Assembly (NCBI RefSeq): GCF_000934845.1
Contig: NZ_JXIQ01000098.1
Span: 1-32,554, forward strand
DNA: 32,554 bases
Source of the DNA: Mesobacillus subterraneus
GTDB lineage: Bacteria; Bacillota; Bacilli; Bacillales; Cytobacillaceae
Reading direction: 5' to 3'
The notes under the pieces are model-generated. The model was not told the origin of the DNA, made no database searches, and was given only the letters and a program-made list of their open reading frames with translations. The translations under genes and the position numbers were made by a program. Shown here piece by piece: positions 1-8,865 of this stretch (its first letter is position 1; each line of letters starts with the position of its first letter).

Positions 1-83
1 TTAATTAGTGCAACACTAGTGACTTTCCCTAATTTAAGCATGATGGACTTTTTCAGTCTTTTTAACAAAATTCCTACCCCCAT
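1..83 (-). CDS. N-terminal fragment of an unidentified EPS-cluster protein (cut by window edge)
   Basis: An open frame runs off the left edge. It can start at an ATG (complement of 81-83) or, more likely, at a TTG (complement of 66-68), because the ATGGGGGTAGGA stretch upstream resembles a ribosome binding site. The visible residues are basic and then turn hydrophobic (LLKRLKKSIMLKLGK, then VTSVALI). That would suit the start of a polytopic membrane protein. No Wzx-type flippase is seen elsewhere in this EPS cluster, so a flippase is a reasonable guess, but fewer than 30 residues are visible and I do not identify it. It lies about 40 bases after the preceding glycosyltransferase stop and is probably in the same operon. 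Confidence 0.4.
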   Translation of the reverse strand, partial: MGVGILLKRLKKSIMLKLGKVTSVALI

Positions 84-121
84 TCTTTGAAAAATAAAAC
101 CACCAATAATGGCGGCAGCGT

Positions 122-1306
122 TTACGATAGTAATTCATATAATTTGTGAATTTCTCCTTCCGTCCCTACCATTTCTTTCCTTAGATTTTCTTCAAGCCGT
201 TTTCTTAGTTCTGAATCGTTTATTAATCTTTCTAAATCATTAGCTACTGACTGTGCATCCATTTTCGAGATAATTCCCGTTTTATTATGGACAATATGGC
301 TTGCGGCTGTAGCAAAATTGGTTAATAAAATGGGTTTCGCTAGTATTTTTGCTTCATCTATGGAAATAGATTTCCCTTCGTATCTGGAGGTTTGCAGATA
401 GATATCGGCTTTCTGGATATAAGGATAGGGATTTGCCTTCTGCCCCAAAAACATTACACGGCCTAGCAGTTTTCTCGCTTTCACTTCCTGCTCCAGGCCC
501 TTCCTCCTATTTCCTTCCCCAATTAGGAACCAGCGGATGTTATATCCTTTTTTCACAAGAAGGTCGACCGCATCCAAGGTAATTTCCAGCCCTTTCTCTT
601 TCGCTAGCCGCCCTACCGAAATCAAATCTATTGAATCGCTTTCCTCGTGAATGATCGGTTCTTGAGCCAGTTTTCGAATGATAGCAGGGGAGACAATATT
701 AGAAATAGCTGTAAACCGTTCTTTCAGATTCGGGAAATTGCTTTGTAAAATGGACACCAAGTCCTCTGAAACCGTTACGACATAATCTAGCTTGGCAAAA
801 TAGGCTTTCTCATGGCGTAAATTTATTCCTAGCTGATTATAATCCGTATGGATCCAACCAATTTTCCTTTTTGCTTTCACATTATCTACACAAAAGTAAA
901 TTGGATTCTTTTCCTGAAACCCAATTGCAATATCGTATTCTTTTTCGATCGTTCCGATGGAGGCTGATAAGTATTTCCAAAACTTTTGTTCAATTATTGC
1001 ACCATTTCGTTCCGTTTTCGCAAAATACCCGAGAAAAACACGATGAAATGCAGTTCTTGCATCTCTATTTCCAATCAGACTTTTTAAGGAAGAGCTTAAC
1101 GGCATATCAAAGTATTTATAATTCTCAGGGGGCGGAAGAATCCTTACTTCTTTCGGAACTTTCGTCATAAATAAACCTTCATGAGAAAAGAGAAACAGAT
1201 CCACATTGAACTTTGAATAATCTATTGTTTCTAAGAGGGAGATTAAAGCTTTTTCCGCTCCACCACACACCAGTTTATTCATGACAAACAATACGTCTTT
1301 TTTCAT
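122..1306 (-). CDS. Glycosyltransferase family 4 protein
   Basis: This is a 394-residue GT-B glycosyltransferase of the GT4 type, expected to transfer a sugar from an activated donor to the lipid-linked EPS repeat unit at the inner face of the membrane. The N-terminus has a glycine-rich acceptor-side loop (LVCGGAEKAL, near residue 12). The C-terminal donor domain starts around ISVGRLAKEKG and carries the EX7E signature in EGKSISIDE. It is clearly paralogous to the next gene (1313-2506) and more distantly to 4719-5915; all share the DVDLF/NVDLF and IGWIHTDY-like segments. It starts 6 bases after the 1313-2506 gene stops, so the two are cotranscribed. Donor and linkage cannot be read from sequence. 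Confidence 0.9.
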   Translation of the reverse strand: MKKDVLFVMNKLVCGGAEKALISLLETIDYSKFNVDLFLFSHEGLFMTKVPKEVRILPPPENYKYFDMPLSSSLKSLIGNRDARTAFHRVFLGYFAKTERNGAIIEQKFWKYLSASIGTIEKEYDIAIGFQEKNPIYFCVDNVKAKRKIGWIHTDYNQLGINLRHEKAYFAKLDYVVTVSEDLVSILQSNFPNLKERFTAISNIVSPAIIRKLAQEPIIHEESDSIDLISVGRLAKEKGLEITLDAVDLLVKKGYNIRWFLIGEGNRRKGLEQEVKARKLLGRVMFLGQKANPYPYIQKADIYLQTSRYEGKSISIDEAKILAKPILLTNFATAASHIVHNKTGIISKMDAQSVANDLERLINDSELRKRLEENLRKEMVGTEGEIHKLYELLS

Positions 1307-1312
1307 GCCTTT

Positions 1313-2506
1313 TCACCTCGCAATAAAAGAATATAATTTATTTACCTCTTCCTCCGTTCCTAAATAAACTTTTTTCAGATTATTTATTAACGTACCCTGT
1401 AGTTCTTTTTTGGTAATTACCTTCTCAATACCAGCTACAACGCCTTTGCCATTCATCGTGACAATTAAACCATCATGTCCATCTGTAATTTGATCCCTAG
1501 CGGTGCTAAAATTCGTTACAATGATCGGTTTGTGTAAAATCTTTGCTTCGTCGATTGCAATGGATTTCCCTTCAAAGCGGGATGTCTGTACATAGAGATC
1601 CGCTTGTTTTAAATATGGATATGGATTTGCCTTTAACCCAAGTAATATAAAACTTTGCTCCAATTTATTTTTGTTGATTAATTTCGTGAGTTTCTCGCGT
1701 TCATCTCCCTCGCCTATCACAAACCATCTTATTTTATAACCTTTGTTTATCAGCTCTTTGCAAGATTCGACTGCTAGTTCAAGACCCTTTTGCGGATGCA
1801 GCCTGGCAATGGTTAAAATGATTACTTCCTCTTTTCTCCTTTGAAAAACATCAGTTTGTTCCTGCGCCAGCTGATGAATCATCTTTGGCGAAACGACATT
1901 ATACATTAAATCAACCTTATCCTTTTGATCCGGGAACCTTTTTTTAAATACGTTTGCACATTCTTCAGAAACCGTTACGATCTTATTTAACTGGTTGAAA
2001 TAAGGCAAATCAAATTCTGGATTCATTCCTAATTTATCGTAGTCATTATGAATCCAGCCGATTTTTCGGTTGGCATTTACCTTTTCGACGCAGTAATAGA
2101 TCGAGGTTTTTTCTAAAAAGCCGATCGCTGCATCATAATATTTATCAAGATTGTTAAATGATGAGGATAAATGCTTCCAAGAATACTGTTCCCTTTTGGA
2201 AACATTTTGAATGATCCGATTTTTTATCGCAAACCATACTCTATTCCATGCTATTTGCAGCTTTCCTTTCATGAGTAAGGCAGTCACCGACTTTAAAAGC
2301 GGCTTTGAAAAAAGCTGGTATTCTTCTGGAAGGGGAAGTATGTTTACCTGTTTTGGCAAGTATTCCATAAAAAGCCCGTCATGATGGAACAAGAAAAGAT
2401 CTACATTATACCGGTCATAGTCCATTTGATTGAGCAGGCTTACGAGACTTTTTTCTCCTCCCCCTGCCGCTAAGCTCGGAATGACAAATAATATATTTTT
2501 CTTCAT
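1313..2506 (-). CDS. Glycosyltransferase family 4 protein
   Basis: A 397-residue GT4-type glycosyltransferase. Features seen are the N-terminal AAGGGEKSL loop, the ITIARLHPQKGLE start of the donor-binding half, and the EX7E motif in EGKSIAIDE. Long stretches match its downstream neighbour (122-1306), including the NVDLFLFHHDGLFM and KIGWIHNDYDKLG regions, so the pair looks like a tandem duplication that has diverged. It begins two bases after the stop of the pyruvyltransferase gene, indicating translational coupling inside the EPS operon. Substrate unknown. Confidence 0.9.
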   Translation of the reverse strand: MKKNILFVIPSLAAGGGEKSLVSLLNQMDYDRYNVDLFLFHHDGLFMEYLPKQVNILPLPEEYQLFSKPLLKSVTALLMKGKLQIAWNRVWFAIKNRIIQNVSKREQYSWKHLSSSFNNLDKYYDAAIGFLEKTSIYYCVEKVNANRKIGWIHNDYDKLGMNPEFDLPYFNQLNKIVTVSEECANVFKKRFPDQKDKVDLMYNVVSPKMIHQLAQEQTDVFQRRKEEVIILTIARLHPQKGLELAVESCKELINKGYKIRWFVIGEGDEREKLTKLINKNKLEQSFILLGLKANPYPYLKQADLYVQTSRFEGKSIAIDEAKILHKPIIVTNFSTARDQITDGHDGLIVTMNGKGVVAGIEKVITKKELQGTLINNLKKVYLGTEEEVNKLYSFIAR

Positions 2507-2508
2507 AG

Positions 2509-3687
2509 CTACCCTCGAGCAAGCATTAATTCATTTATGTAATCGACAGCTCTGTAAGACATTTGTTTCATACTTGGAATAGCTGCTTCTAATCTATGCT
2601 TTATTTCCTTTTCTTCACTGACCATTTCTTCAAATTTCCTTTTCATTATGTCAATATTGGAAATCTCATTTATCGATAACACCAGCTTTTCCTCACCAAA
2701 AAGATCTTTCGCAATACCACGAGATTTTACGCTATAGCCTAGTACCATTGTTGGAACAAAAGTCGAGTAGGCAGCAATCGTTGCATGGGTTCTGGCACCA
2801 ATAAAAAATCTCATCCTCGAGATATAGCCTTTATATTGCATGGCATTAAGATGATCTGGTAGGATGATTACCCTGCCGGTATGTTTGTATTTCTCATAAA
2901 AATCGGACAAAATTTCATAATCGTTATTTCCTTCTAAAATTACATGAGGCGTAAATGCAATCGTCATATCCGTCGTGCTCAAAATATGATTTATTAATTC
3001 GGACAAAGCTGAGTAAGATTGTTTATTCCGCTTCCAAACGAGCGGGCTAAAATTTAAGCCAATTGTGTTCTGCTCCTGCCACCCCTCCGGCAAAACTAAT
3101 TCTTCCTTCGCCAATGTGAAAGCAGGATCTGCAACTAATTTACTCTTTCTCAAGCCTTTTTCCAGTAGCATTTTATATGTTAAAGTCTCACGTGCAAGAA
3201 TTAAATCGAAGTTTTGCAAATCTCTTAGCTTTTGTTCTGACATATCCTCTTCTCCAATCGAACAGCCCCATAAAACCAGTTTCTTTCCTTTCCTTTTCAC
3301 CATTTTGTCAATTTCATAAAGGGCTGGCTGTTCTCCGTAGCAGTAATTATCTCCGCCAATGGATAAACAAACATCTACATCATTTATTCTTTCGATTGTT
3401 TTTCCTTCCATCGCCCTCAGTCCATATGATTCATCTTTAAATACCTTCACTTGTATCGAAGACACAAACCATTCCTTTGTATATTTTTTTAAGTTTTCAG
3501 GTGAAGCGTCAAATACTTCATCTAAGTTTTGGATTTCTTTATCTGTTTCGGGTTTCCAGGAGGCAAGATACACTTTTGCACCTTGAGATCGTTTTTTAAT
3601 TATATTAGTAGAGGAACGAACAATCGCTTCACATCCCCTATTTAAGCTGCCGCCATGGGCAAACATCATCACTTTCATCTCTATCAT
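2509..3687 (-). CDS. Polysaccharide pyruvyl transferase family protein
   Basis: A 392-residue protein of the polysaccharide pyruvyl transferase family (CsaB/EpsO/EpsI relatives), which adds pyruvate ketals from phosphoenolpyruvate to sugars. The start (MMFAHGGSLNRGCEAIVRS) is the typical family opening. The central ILARETLTYKML and the C-terminal FIGARTHATIAAYS-type segment with the conserved GxRxH are also present. A pyruvyl group would add negative charge to the EPS. The gene overlaps the preceding GT2 gene by 4 bases (ATGA). An in-frame ATG three codons later (MKVMMF) is an alternative start. The sugar target is not predictable. Confidence 0.85.
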   Translation of the reverse strand: MIEMKVMMFAHGGSLNRGCEAIVRSSTNIIKKRSQGAKVYLASWKPETDKEIQNLDEVFDASPENLKKYTKEWFVSSIQVKVFKDESYGLRAMEGKTIERINDVDVCLSIGGDNYCYGEQPALYEIDKMVKRKGKKLVLWGCSIGEEDMSEQKLRDLQNFDLILARETLTYKMLLEKGLRKSKLVADPAFTLAKEELVLPEGWQEQNTIGLNFSPLVWKRNKQSYSALSELINHILSTTDMTIAFTPHVILEGNNDYEILSDFYEKYKHTGRVIILPDHLNAMQYKGYISRMRFFIGARTHATIAAYSTFVPTMVLGYSVKSRGIAKDLFGEEKLVLSINEISNIDIMKRKFEEMVSEEKEIKHRLEAAIPSMKQMSYRAVDYINELMLARG

Positions 3688-4715
3688 CCTTTGTTTTCAT
3701 TTCTTTTGTGACTGTATACTACCGCTAACAGGATTCCCATGGTGAAGCGAACCTTCAACATCTTGAGGATTGTCTGCTCATACCTTCCGCTAGGAGAATA
3801 GTACTTGATTGATTCTCGAACGAATTCATTGTTGATCACCGTTTGTATATTTTTTATTCTTTGAAGGAGACTATTCTCTGTTGCTGCTCCCATTTGATAG
3901 AAGTAAGCAAAAATACTTCGAACCAATTTGCGACTTTTCAGTTCGATCATTTTTTCAGAGCCTATTATCCTTTCTATCTCGTCTAATTCTTTTCGTCTGT
4001 AAATTTCCATTAGCTTACTAGCATCATCCGCACAAACCAAACTCCTTGTGGCACTCCCGAAAACCGTTCTGTAAAAGTATCCCGAATAATTCATATAATA
4101 GAAGGAACTTGCTTTAGAAAAAAACAGTAAATTGAATATTCCATCCTCCCCAATGGCCATTTGATCTGGAAATCGAATGGAATAATCCGTGATTCGTTTT
4201 CGGTTATATACCTTATTGCATGCTGTGTTCATATCCTCGTATTCCATAAGATAGGGCAAAACAGTCTCGTTAATATAATCTTTGTTATGAGGGACATCCA
4301 TCGCAAATGGATATCGATGTCTGCTAAATTGATTTCCCATTCCGCTTTGAAAATCAGATACAACCGCATCATACCCACCCTGTTTGGCTGTTTTGTATAA
4401 TATTTCGTACATATCTTCTTTCACGAAGTCGTCTGCATCAACGAAGCCAATGTATTCCCCGCTTGCTGCTTCCAATCCTTTATTCCTGGCATTGCTAACG
4501 CCTTGGTTTTCTTGGTTGAAAAGGACGATTCTGCTGTCTTTTTCTAAGTACTGACGGATAATTTGTTCACTTCCATCGTTTGATCCGTCATTAATAAAAA
4601 TAAATTCACATTCTTTTAGCGTCTGATTTAACAGGGATTCCATGCATTCCGGTATGTATTTTTCCGCATTGTATACCGGGATGATGATGCTCACCTTGAC
4701 ATCCAACTCTCCCAC
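3684..4715 (-). CDS. Glycosyltransferase family 2 protein
   Basis: A 343-residue GT-A glycosyltransferase. The N-terminus VSIIIPVYNAEKYIPECM, the FINDGSNDGS nucleotide-binding loop and the metal-binding FVDADDF (DXD) motif are classic GT2 features. Its C-terminal half (after about residue 200) resembles EpsJ-like enzymes of Bacillus EPS clusters. It is packed between a GT4 gene (3-base gap) and the pyruvyltransferase gene (4-base overlap). Its role is assembly of the EPS repeat unit; donor unknown. Confidence 0.9.
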   Translation of the reverse strand: MGELDVKVSIIIPVYNAEKYIPECMESLLNQTLKECEFIFINDGSNDGSEQIIRQYLEKDSRIVLFNQENQGVSNARNKGLEAASGEYIGFVDADDFVKEDMYEILYKTAKQGGYDAVVSDFQSGMGNQFSRHRYPFAMDVPHNKDYINETVLPYLMEYEDMNTACNKVYNRKRITDYSIRFPDQMAIGEDGIFNLLFFSKASSFYYMNYSGYFYRTVFGSATRSLVCADDASKLMEIYRRKELDEIERIIGSEKMIELKSRKLVRSIFAYFYQMGAATENSLLQRIKNIQTVINNEFVRESIKYYSPSGRYEQTILKMLKVRFTMGILLAVVYSHKRNENKG

Positions 4716-4718
4716 CTC

Positions 4719-5915
4719 CTAGCTAATCAGACTATATAGCTTTTCTAATTCTTCCTTATTGCTGAACTCTTTTTGTTCAATATTTTTTACGACTTGCGCT
4801 CTTAGACTGCTATTGTTGTATAGTTGCTCAATTGCTTCCGCAAGACCGTGGCTACTCAGGTCGCAAATGTATCCATCGATGCCATGTTTAACCTGGCTGT
4901 TAGCTGTCGGATAATTGGTAATAAGCACTGGTTTTCCTAAAATCATCGCCTCGGTTACTGTCACAGCTTTCCCCTCATACCTAGATGGCTGTACGTAAAG
5001 ATCACATTCCTTTATATAAAAATAAGGATTTGTTTTTTTGCCTAGCAATAAAAAACTAGCTTCGAGTTTATTTTTCGTAATCCATTTCCTTAGTTCACTT
5101 TCGTAACCGCCATATCCGACAACATGCCATTTAATATTTTTATAGCCTTTCTCATGCAGAATTTTTAACGCTTCCACCGCAAGGTCAAACCCCTTGACAT
5201 ACGATAATCTCCCGACAGAGATAAGATTAAAATTCTTTTCACTTACAAATTTCGGTTCATTGCTTTTTAGACACATTTCTTTAATAAAAACGGGAGAAGT
5301 TATGTTTTCCATTACTAGCGCTTTTTCTTCTAACTCTGGATACTGGACGATGAAGGACTTTAAACAATCGTCAGAAACGGAAGCAATATGATCAAACTTG
5401 CGCCAAATCGATAAATCCATTTTGTTGTCAATTTCTAATTTGCTGTAATCCGTATGAACCCACGCAATTTTTTTCCTTGCATTCACTTTGTTCGCTACCA
5501 TATCATGCGGCCATGCATAACTTATTGCTATGTCATACGCCTTTTGAAGTTCAGGCAGAAATGGCATGGAATATTTCTGGGCAAGCTGCATTTGGATATA
5601 GCCTGTTCCTTCCTCAAGCTTTGGGTGGAACACGGAAATCAACTTAGCTAAAACTCTCATTGTACCAATCGAATAATGTCCTTCCTTAAAACATTGTTTA
5701 ATTGATTTTCGAAAGGTAGAATACTTGTCGATTTCAGGAAGCACCCTTACCTGGTCGGGAATGAATTCCAGTAGTTCCCCTGTATGATGATAAATGAATA
5801 AATCTACATCTATTTTCTGGTAGTCGATATTTTCTAACATGTTGATCAGCGATCTTTCAATCCCGCCAATTTCCAAATTATAAACGGCAATTAATAGTTT
5901 TTTCTTCCCAATCAT
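4719..5915 (-). CDS. Glycosyltransferase family 4 protein
   Basis: A 398-residue GT4-type enzyme with the N-terminal LEIGGIERSLINML loop, ISVGRLSYVKGFD at the start of the donor domain and an EX7E motif in EGKAVTVTE. It belongs to the same paralogous group as 122-1306 and 1313-2506 (shared DVDLFIYHH, KIAWVHTDYSKL and NPYFYIKECDLYVQPSRYEGK-like blocks, less similar overall). It follows the acetyltransferase gene by 14 bases. Expected to act at the cytoplasmic face on the lipid-linked EPS intermediate. Confidence 0.9.
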   Translation of the reverse strand: MIGKKKLLIAVYNLEIGGIERSLINMLENIDYQKIDVDLFIYHHTGELLEFIPDQVRVLPEIDKYSTFRKSIKQCFKEGHYSIGTMRVLAKLISVFHPKLEEGTGYIQMQLAQKYSMPFLPELQKAYDIAISYAWPHDMVANKVNARKKIAWVHTDYSKLEIDNKMDLSIWRKFDHIASVSDDCLKSFIVQYPELEEKALVMENITSPVFIKEMCLKSNEPKFVSEKNFNLISVGRLSYVKGFDLAVEALKILHEKGYKNIKWHVVGYGGYESELRKWITKNKLEASFLLLGKKTNPYFYIKECDLYVQPSRYEGKAVTVTEAMILGKPVLITNYPTANSQVKHGIDGYICDLSSHGLAEAIEQLYNNSSLRAQVVKNIEQKEFSNKEELEKLYSLIS

Positions 5916-5929
5916 TTTTTTATTTTCCC

Positions 5930-6553
5930 CTATCCATGTGCCACTTTTGGTTTATTATATGGAATAATCTTTTCTTCACGTTCGTTCACATAAAGACAAT
6001 TGGCGGGTATATTTCCCTTTACGACACTTCCGGCTCCAATGACCGAATTGTCTCCGATATGTGTATTGCGAAGAATGACTGCATTTGCTCCAATCCATAC
6101 ATTCCTGCCAATCGTCACTTCACCAGTTACCAAATGCTGATCCTGTATATTCTTATAATTGTGATCATGATCATTTATACAGACATTTGGCGCTATTTTC
6201 GTGTTTTTTCCAATCGAAATTTTTTCTGCACAGTTAATCACGCAATTATCATTGATAAAAACATAATCGCCGATCGTAAGTTTGCCGCCATGATCCAACC
6301 TAAAACTAGCGTTTTTTCGAATGAAAACAAACTTGCCAATCGTAATGGTGGAATGCTTGTTGAAAATTTCTATTTTGCTGCTTGATTGCATGGCAAAAAT
6401 GGTGGACTGAATATTTTTAAAATAAACTACTTTAAAAAGGAAGCCTCTCAGAATTCCAATGAAATGGGATAAATTCATCACAACGGTCAAGTATATTCCT
6501 CTGTTCGCTGATTGAGTTACAAACTCCTTCATGATTCTCCTAAGTATAATCAT
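5930..6553 (-). CDS. Left-handed beta-helix (hexapeptide repeat) acyltransferase
   Basis: A 207-residue protein with an N-terminal hydrophobic part and then hexapeptide repeats (IGDYVF, IGKNTK, IAPNV, IGRNVWIG, IGDNSVIGAG) that form a left-handed beta helix. The loop INDHDHNY carries His residues typical of the catalytic centre of the WbbJ/NodL/maltose acetyltransferase-like group. It probably acetylates a sugar of the EPS repeat. Two starts are plausible: the ATG used here, with AAGGAG upstream, and an ATG seven codons later (MKEF) with AGGAG upstream. It sits between the GT32 gene and a GT4 gene in the same operon. Confidence 0.85.
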   Translation of the reverse strand: MIILRRIMKEFVTQSANRGIYLTVVMNLSHFIGILRGFLFKVVYFKNIQSTIFAMQSSSKIEIFNKHSTITIGKFVFIRKNASFRLDHGGKLTIGDYVFINDNCVINCAEKISIGKNTKIAPNVCINDHDHNYKNIQDQHLVTGEVTIGRNVWIGANAVILRNTHIGDNSVIGAGSVVKGNIPANCLYVNEREEKIIPYNKPKVAHG

Positions 6554-6574
6554 CCTTTCATTCTCCTTAGAAAA

Positions 6575-7315
6575 TCAAAATGATTTCTGGACCTTTCTAA
6601 GCCTGGCAAGATTATTGCCCCCGATGATCTTCGCTAAACCATATTTCATTTTGCTTTTAAACCTAGCCCTAGGCGGTAGCCAACTTTTATAAAAATGATG
6701 CATGGAATAGGTGTTTTCCGTTATAAACTTTCTACAGTTAATGTAGTCGTAAGGCGAGAAATACGTTTGCGGGTAAAAGGCTGCTAAACCAGCAAACTCT
6801 TGATACTCTCCATTCATCACCAATCCTAGCTTTCGTAAAATATCTGTCACGATTGCTACATTCGTAAGATCATCGAAGCTTCCGTCTTCTTTCCTGAATT
6901 TTTTCCCTTGATAGGAATCTAAGAAAATCTCTACGATTGGATTTCCCTTTGCTGTTCCAATCGTGCTCGTAGCGATATAATTTTCTTGTTCGAAGCCCCA
7001 AAAGGACTCATGATGAAGGAGATCATCAAAACTTTTAAAAACTTCCACGTCAGTATCCAGATAAATTCCGCCATAACGGTATAAACCATACACTCTCGCA
7101 TAATCGCTTACAAACGCATATTTTTTCGCTTCGTACGCTTCTTTTACATAAGCGTTTGCATTCATATCAAAACTGCTCTCATTCCATTCCATAAATTGGT
7201 AATCACGTAAATGCTGTTCCCAGCTTCGCATACATTTTTGAACGAGCTCTGGCTTTTCCCCGTTTCCAAACCAGCAGTAATGGATTATTTTAGGGATTTT
7301 TTGATTTTGGGTCAT
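6575..7315 (-). CDS. GT32-type capsular polysaccharide glycosyltransferase (DXD sugar-binding)
   Basis: A 246-residue protein of the 'glycosyltransferase sugar-binding region containing DXD motif' family (GT32, OCH1-like). The opening IPKIIHYCWFG and the segment SDYARVYGLYRYGGIYLDTDVE are diagnostic; the DTD at residues 87-89 binds the metal and sugar nucleotide. TAGGAG lies about 7 bases before the ATG. The start lies 26 bases inside the end of the SinR-like gene, in another frame, so translation of the two is coupled. It adds a sugar to the EPS; specificity unknown. Confidence 0.9.
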   Translation of the reverse strand: MTQNQKIPKIIHYCWFGNGEKPELVQKCMRSWEQHLRDYQFMEWNESSFDMNANAYVKEAYEAKKYAFVSDYARVYGLYRYGGIYLDTDVEVFKSFDDLLHHESFWGFEQENYIATSTIGTAKGNPIVEIFLDSYQGKKFRKEDGSFDDLTNVAIVTDILRKLGLVMNGEYQEFAGLAAFYPQTYFSPYDYINCRKFITENTYSMHHFYKSWLPPRARFKSKMKYGLAKIIGGNNLARLRKVQKSF

Positions 7316-7658
7316 TTTTGGCTCCTATATTTTCTATTTGCCAGTTAATAAATTCGATCAGCTGCTTATAGTCGTGAATTTGTTCCTTTTTAATTCCCGT
7401 TTTTTTCAATTCTTCGACAAATTCATATAGTTCTTTGTCGTGGAGTACCTTTTCTGTTCTATGACCGTTTATTAATAATGCTCTAATGTCAACATCTAAT
7501 GCATCCGATATCTTCTCCATGATCTGTATAGAGGGATTTTTATGAACATCCCGTTCTATATTGCTTAAATAGGACTTGGAGATACCGGATCGCTCTGATA
7601 GTTCAGAAAGGCTCAACCCCTTTCTTCTTCTAAGTTCTGATATATTTTTTCCGATCAT
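7290..7658 (-). CDS. SinR-like XRE-family transcriptional regulator inside the EPS operon
   Basis: A 122-residue DNA-binding protein. Residues 1-64 form an XRE helix-turn-helix very close to SinR of B. subtilis: the recognition segment SKSYLSNIERDVHKNPSIQ differs at only a few positions from the SinR segment AKSYLSSIERNLQTNPSIQ (recalled from memory). Residues 75-105 (ELYEFVEELKKTGIKKEQI) resemble the SinI/SinR dimerisation helices. SinR represses eps and tapA and is itself inhibited by SinI. GAGGG precedes the ATG. The gene lies between epsN and a GT32 gene, so it is made when the EPS operon is transcribed, which suggests feedback; a role as SlrR-like co-regulator is also possible. No sinI gene is visible in the window. 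Matching operator candidates lie upstream of the EPS and lasso operons. Confidence 0.9.
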   Translation of the reverse strand: MIGKNISELRRRKGLSLSELSERSGISKSYLSNIERDVHKNPSIQIMEKISDALDVDIRALLINGHRTEKVLHDKELYEFVEELKKTGIKKEQIHDYKQLIEFINWQIENIGAKNDPKSKNP

Positions 7659-7683
7659 CTAGGTTCCCTCATTATTCTTGGTA

Positions 7684-8865
7684 TTATATGATTTTTCTTT
7701 CGACCTCTTTTGCGTTAATAGAATTTTTAATACAATGAATGACTCGTGATTGGTCTAATTCCTCCATATTGGATCCTGAAGGCAGGCAAATACCGTTCGC
7801 AAATAATTGTTCGGAGATACTTTCTTTTTCGCCATGGGGAAAATACTTGGCATCTTTGAACAATGGCTGCAAATGAAGCGGCTTCCACACGGGCCTTGCT
7901 TCAATCTTTTCGAAAGCCAATCCCTCGATTAGTTCCCTTACTGAAACACCTGCTTCTTGTTCATCCACCGTCATTGCAGTCAGCCAGCGATTGGAATAGG
8001 TTTCCTCTAACTCCGGCATAAACTGAATGCCTGGAAGAGTCGATAATGCTTGTTCATACCTTTCAAAAATAGCTCTTCTTGCTTCTACTCTTTCTTCGAG
8101 GACCTTCAGCTGCGCTCTGCCAATTCCCGCTAAAACATTGCTCATTCGATAATTATAGCCAATCTTGCTGTGCTGATAATGCGGCGCTGGGTCTCGTGCC
8201 TGTGTCGCCAGGAATCTAGCTTTATGAATTGCCGCTGCATCGTTTGACACAAGCATTCCACCACCTGAAGTAGTAATGATCTTATTTCCGTTAAAAGAAA
8301 AAATTCCGAATCTGCCGAACGAGCCGCTTTGTTTCCTTTTATAGGAAGAACCGAGGGACTCTGCAGCATCCTCAATCATTGGCACTTCATATTGGTCGCA
8401 CAACGCAGTCAGTTCCTCCATCTTGGCACTCTGTCCATATAAATTGACAACAATGACTGCTTTAGGAAGCTTTCCCTTTTGTGCAGCATCATTTAATGCT
8501 GTTGCTAATCCTTGAGGGGACATATTCCATGTTTCTCGTTCTGAATCGATAAATACTGGTTCAGCACCTAGATATAAAATAGGATTGGCACTGGCAATAA
8601 ACGTCAATGTCGAACAAAATACGGTATCCCCTTTTCCCACTCCTAATAAAGAAAGAGCCAAATGAATGGCAGCCGTTCCAGAACTGACGGCTGCAGCTTC
8701 ATTGACTCCTGTAAAAGCAGCAATTTCCTTTTCAAATGCATCCACATTTGGGCCAAGCGGGGCAATCCAATTTGTTTCAAATGCTTCCTGAATATAGTGT
8801 TGTTCCTTTCCGCTCATATGTGGGGAGGAGAGGAAGATTGTTTTTTGAACGGTCTGATGAATCAT
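7684..8865 (-). CDS. epsN: PLP-dependent sugar aminotransferase (EpsN-like)
   Basis: A 393-residue member of the DegT/DnrJ/EryC1 family. The PLP lysine is K195 in FNGNKIITTSGGG, the cofactor aspartate lies in MIEDAAES (near 166), and SSGTAAIHLAL forms the phosphate-binding loop. It fits EpsN/PglE, which aminates the 4-keto sugar made by the EpsC dehydratase, giving UDP-4-amino-4,6-dideoxy-GlcNAc. Its start follows one base after the EpsM stop, and the RBS GGAGGTG lies within the end of epsM. With epsC, epsM and epsL it forms a UDP-N,N'-diacetylbacillosamine module that probably supplies the first sugar of the EPS unit. Confidence 0.92.
   Translation of the reverse strand: MIHQTVQKTIFLSSPHMSGKEQHYIQEAFETNWIAPLGPNVDAFEKEIAAFTGVNEAAAVSSGTAAIHLALSLLGVGKGDTVFCSTLTFIASANPILYLGAEPVFIDSERETWNMSPQGLATALNDAAQKGKLPKAVIVVNLYGQSAKMEELTALCDQYEVPMIEDAAESLGSSYKRKQSGSFGRFGIFSFNGNKIITTSGGGMLVSNDAAAIHKARFLATQARDPAPHYQHSKIGYNYRMSNVLAGIGRAQLKVLEERVEARRAIFERYEQALSTLPGIQFMPELEETYSNRWLTAMTVDEQEAGVSVRELIEGLAFEKIEARPVWKPLHLQPLFKDAKYFPHGEKESISEQLFANGICLPSGSNMEELDQSRVIHCIKNSINAKEVERKII

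Noticed and set aside
5936-6385. 149-codon plus-strand frame
   Set aside because: It is antisense to the hexapeptide acyltransferase gene, has no RBS, and its product is low-quality Cys/Ile-rich sequence typical of a shadow frame.
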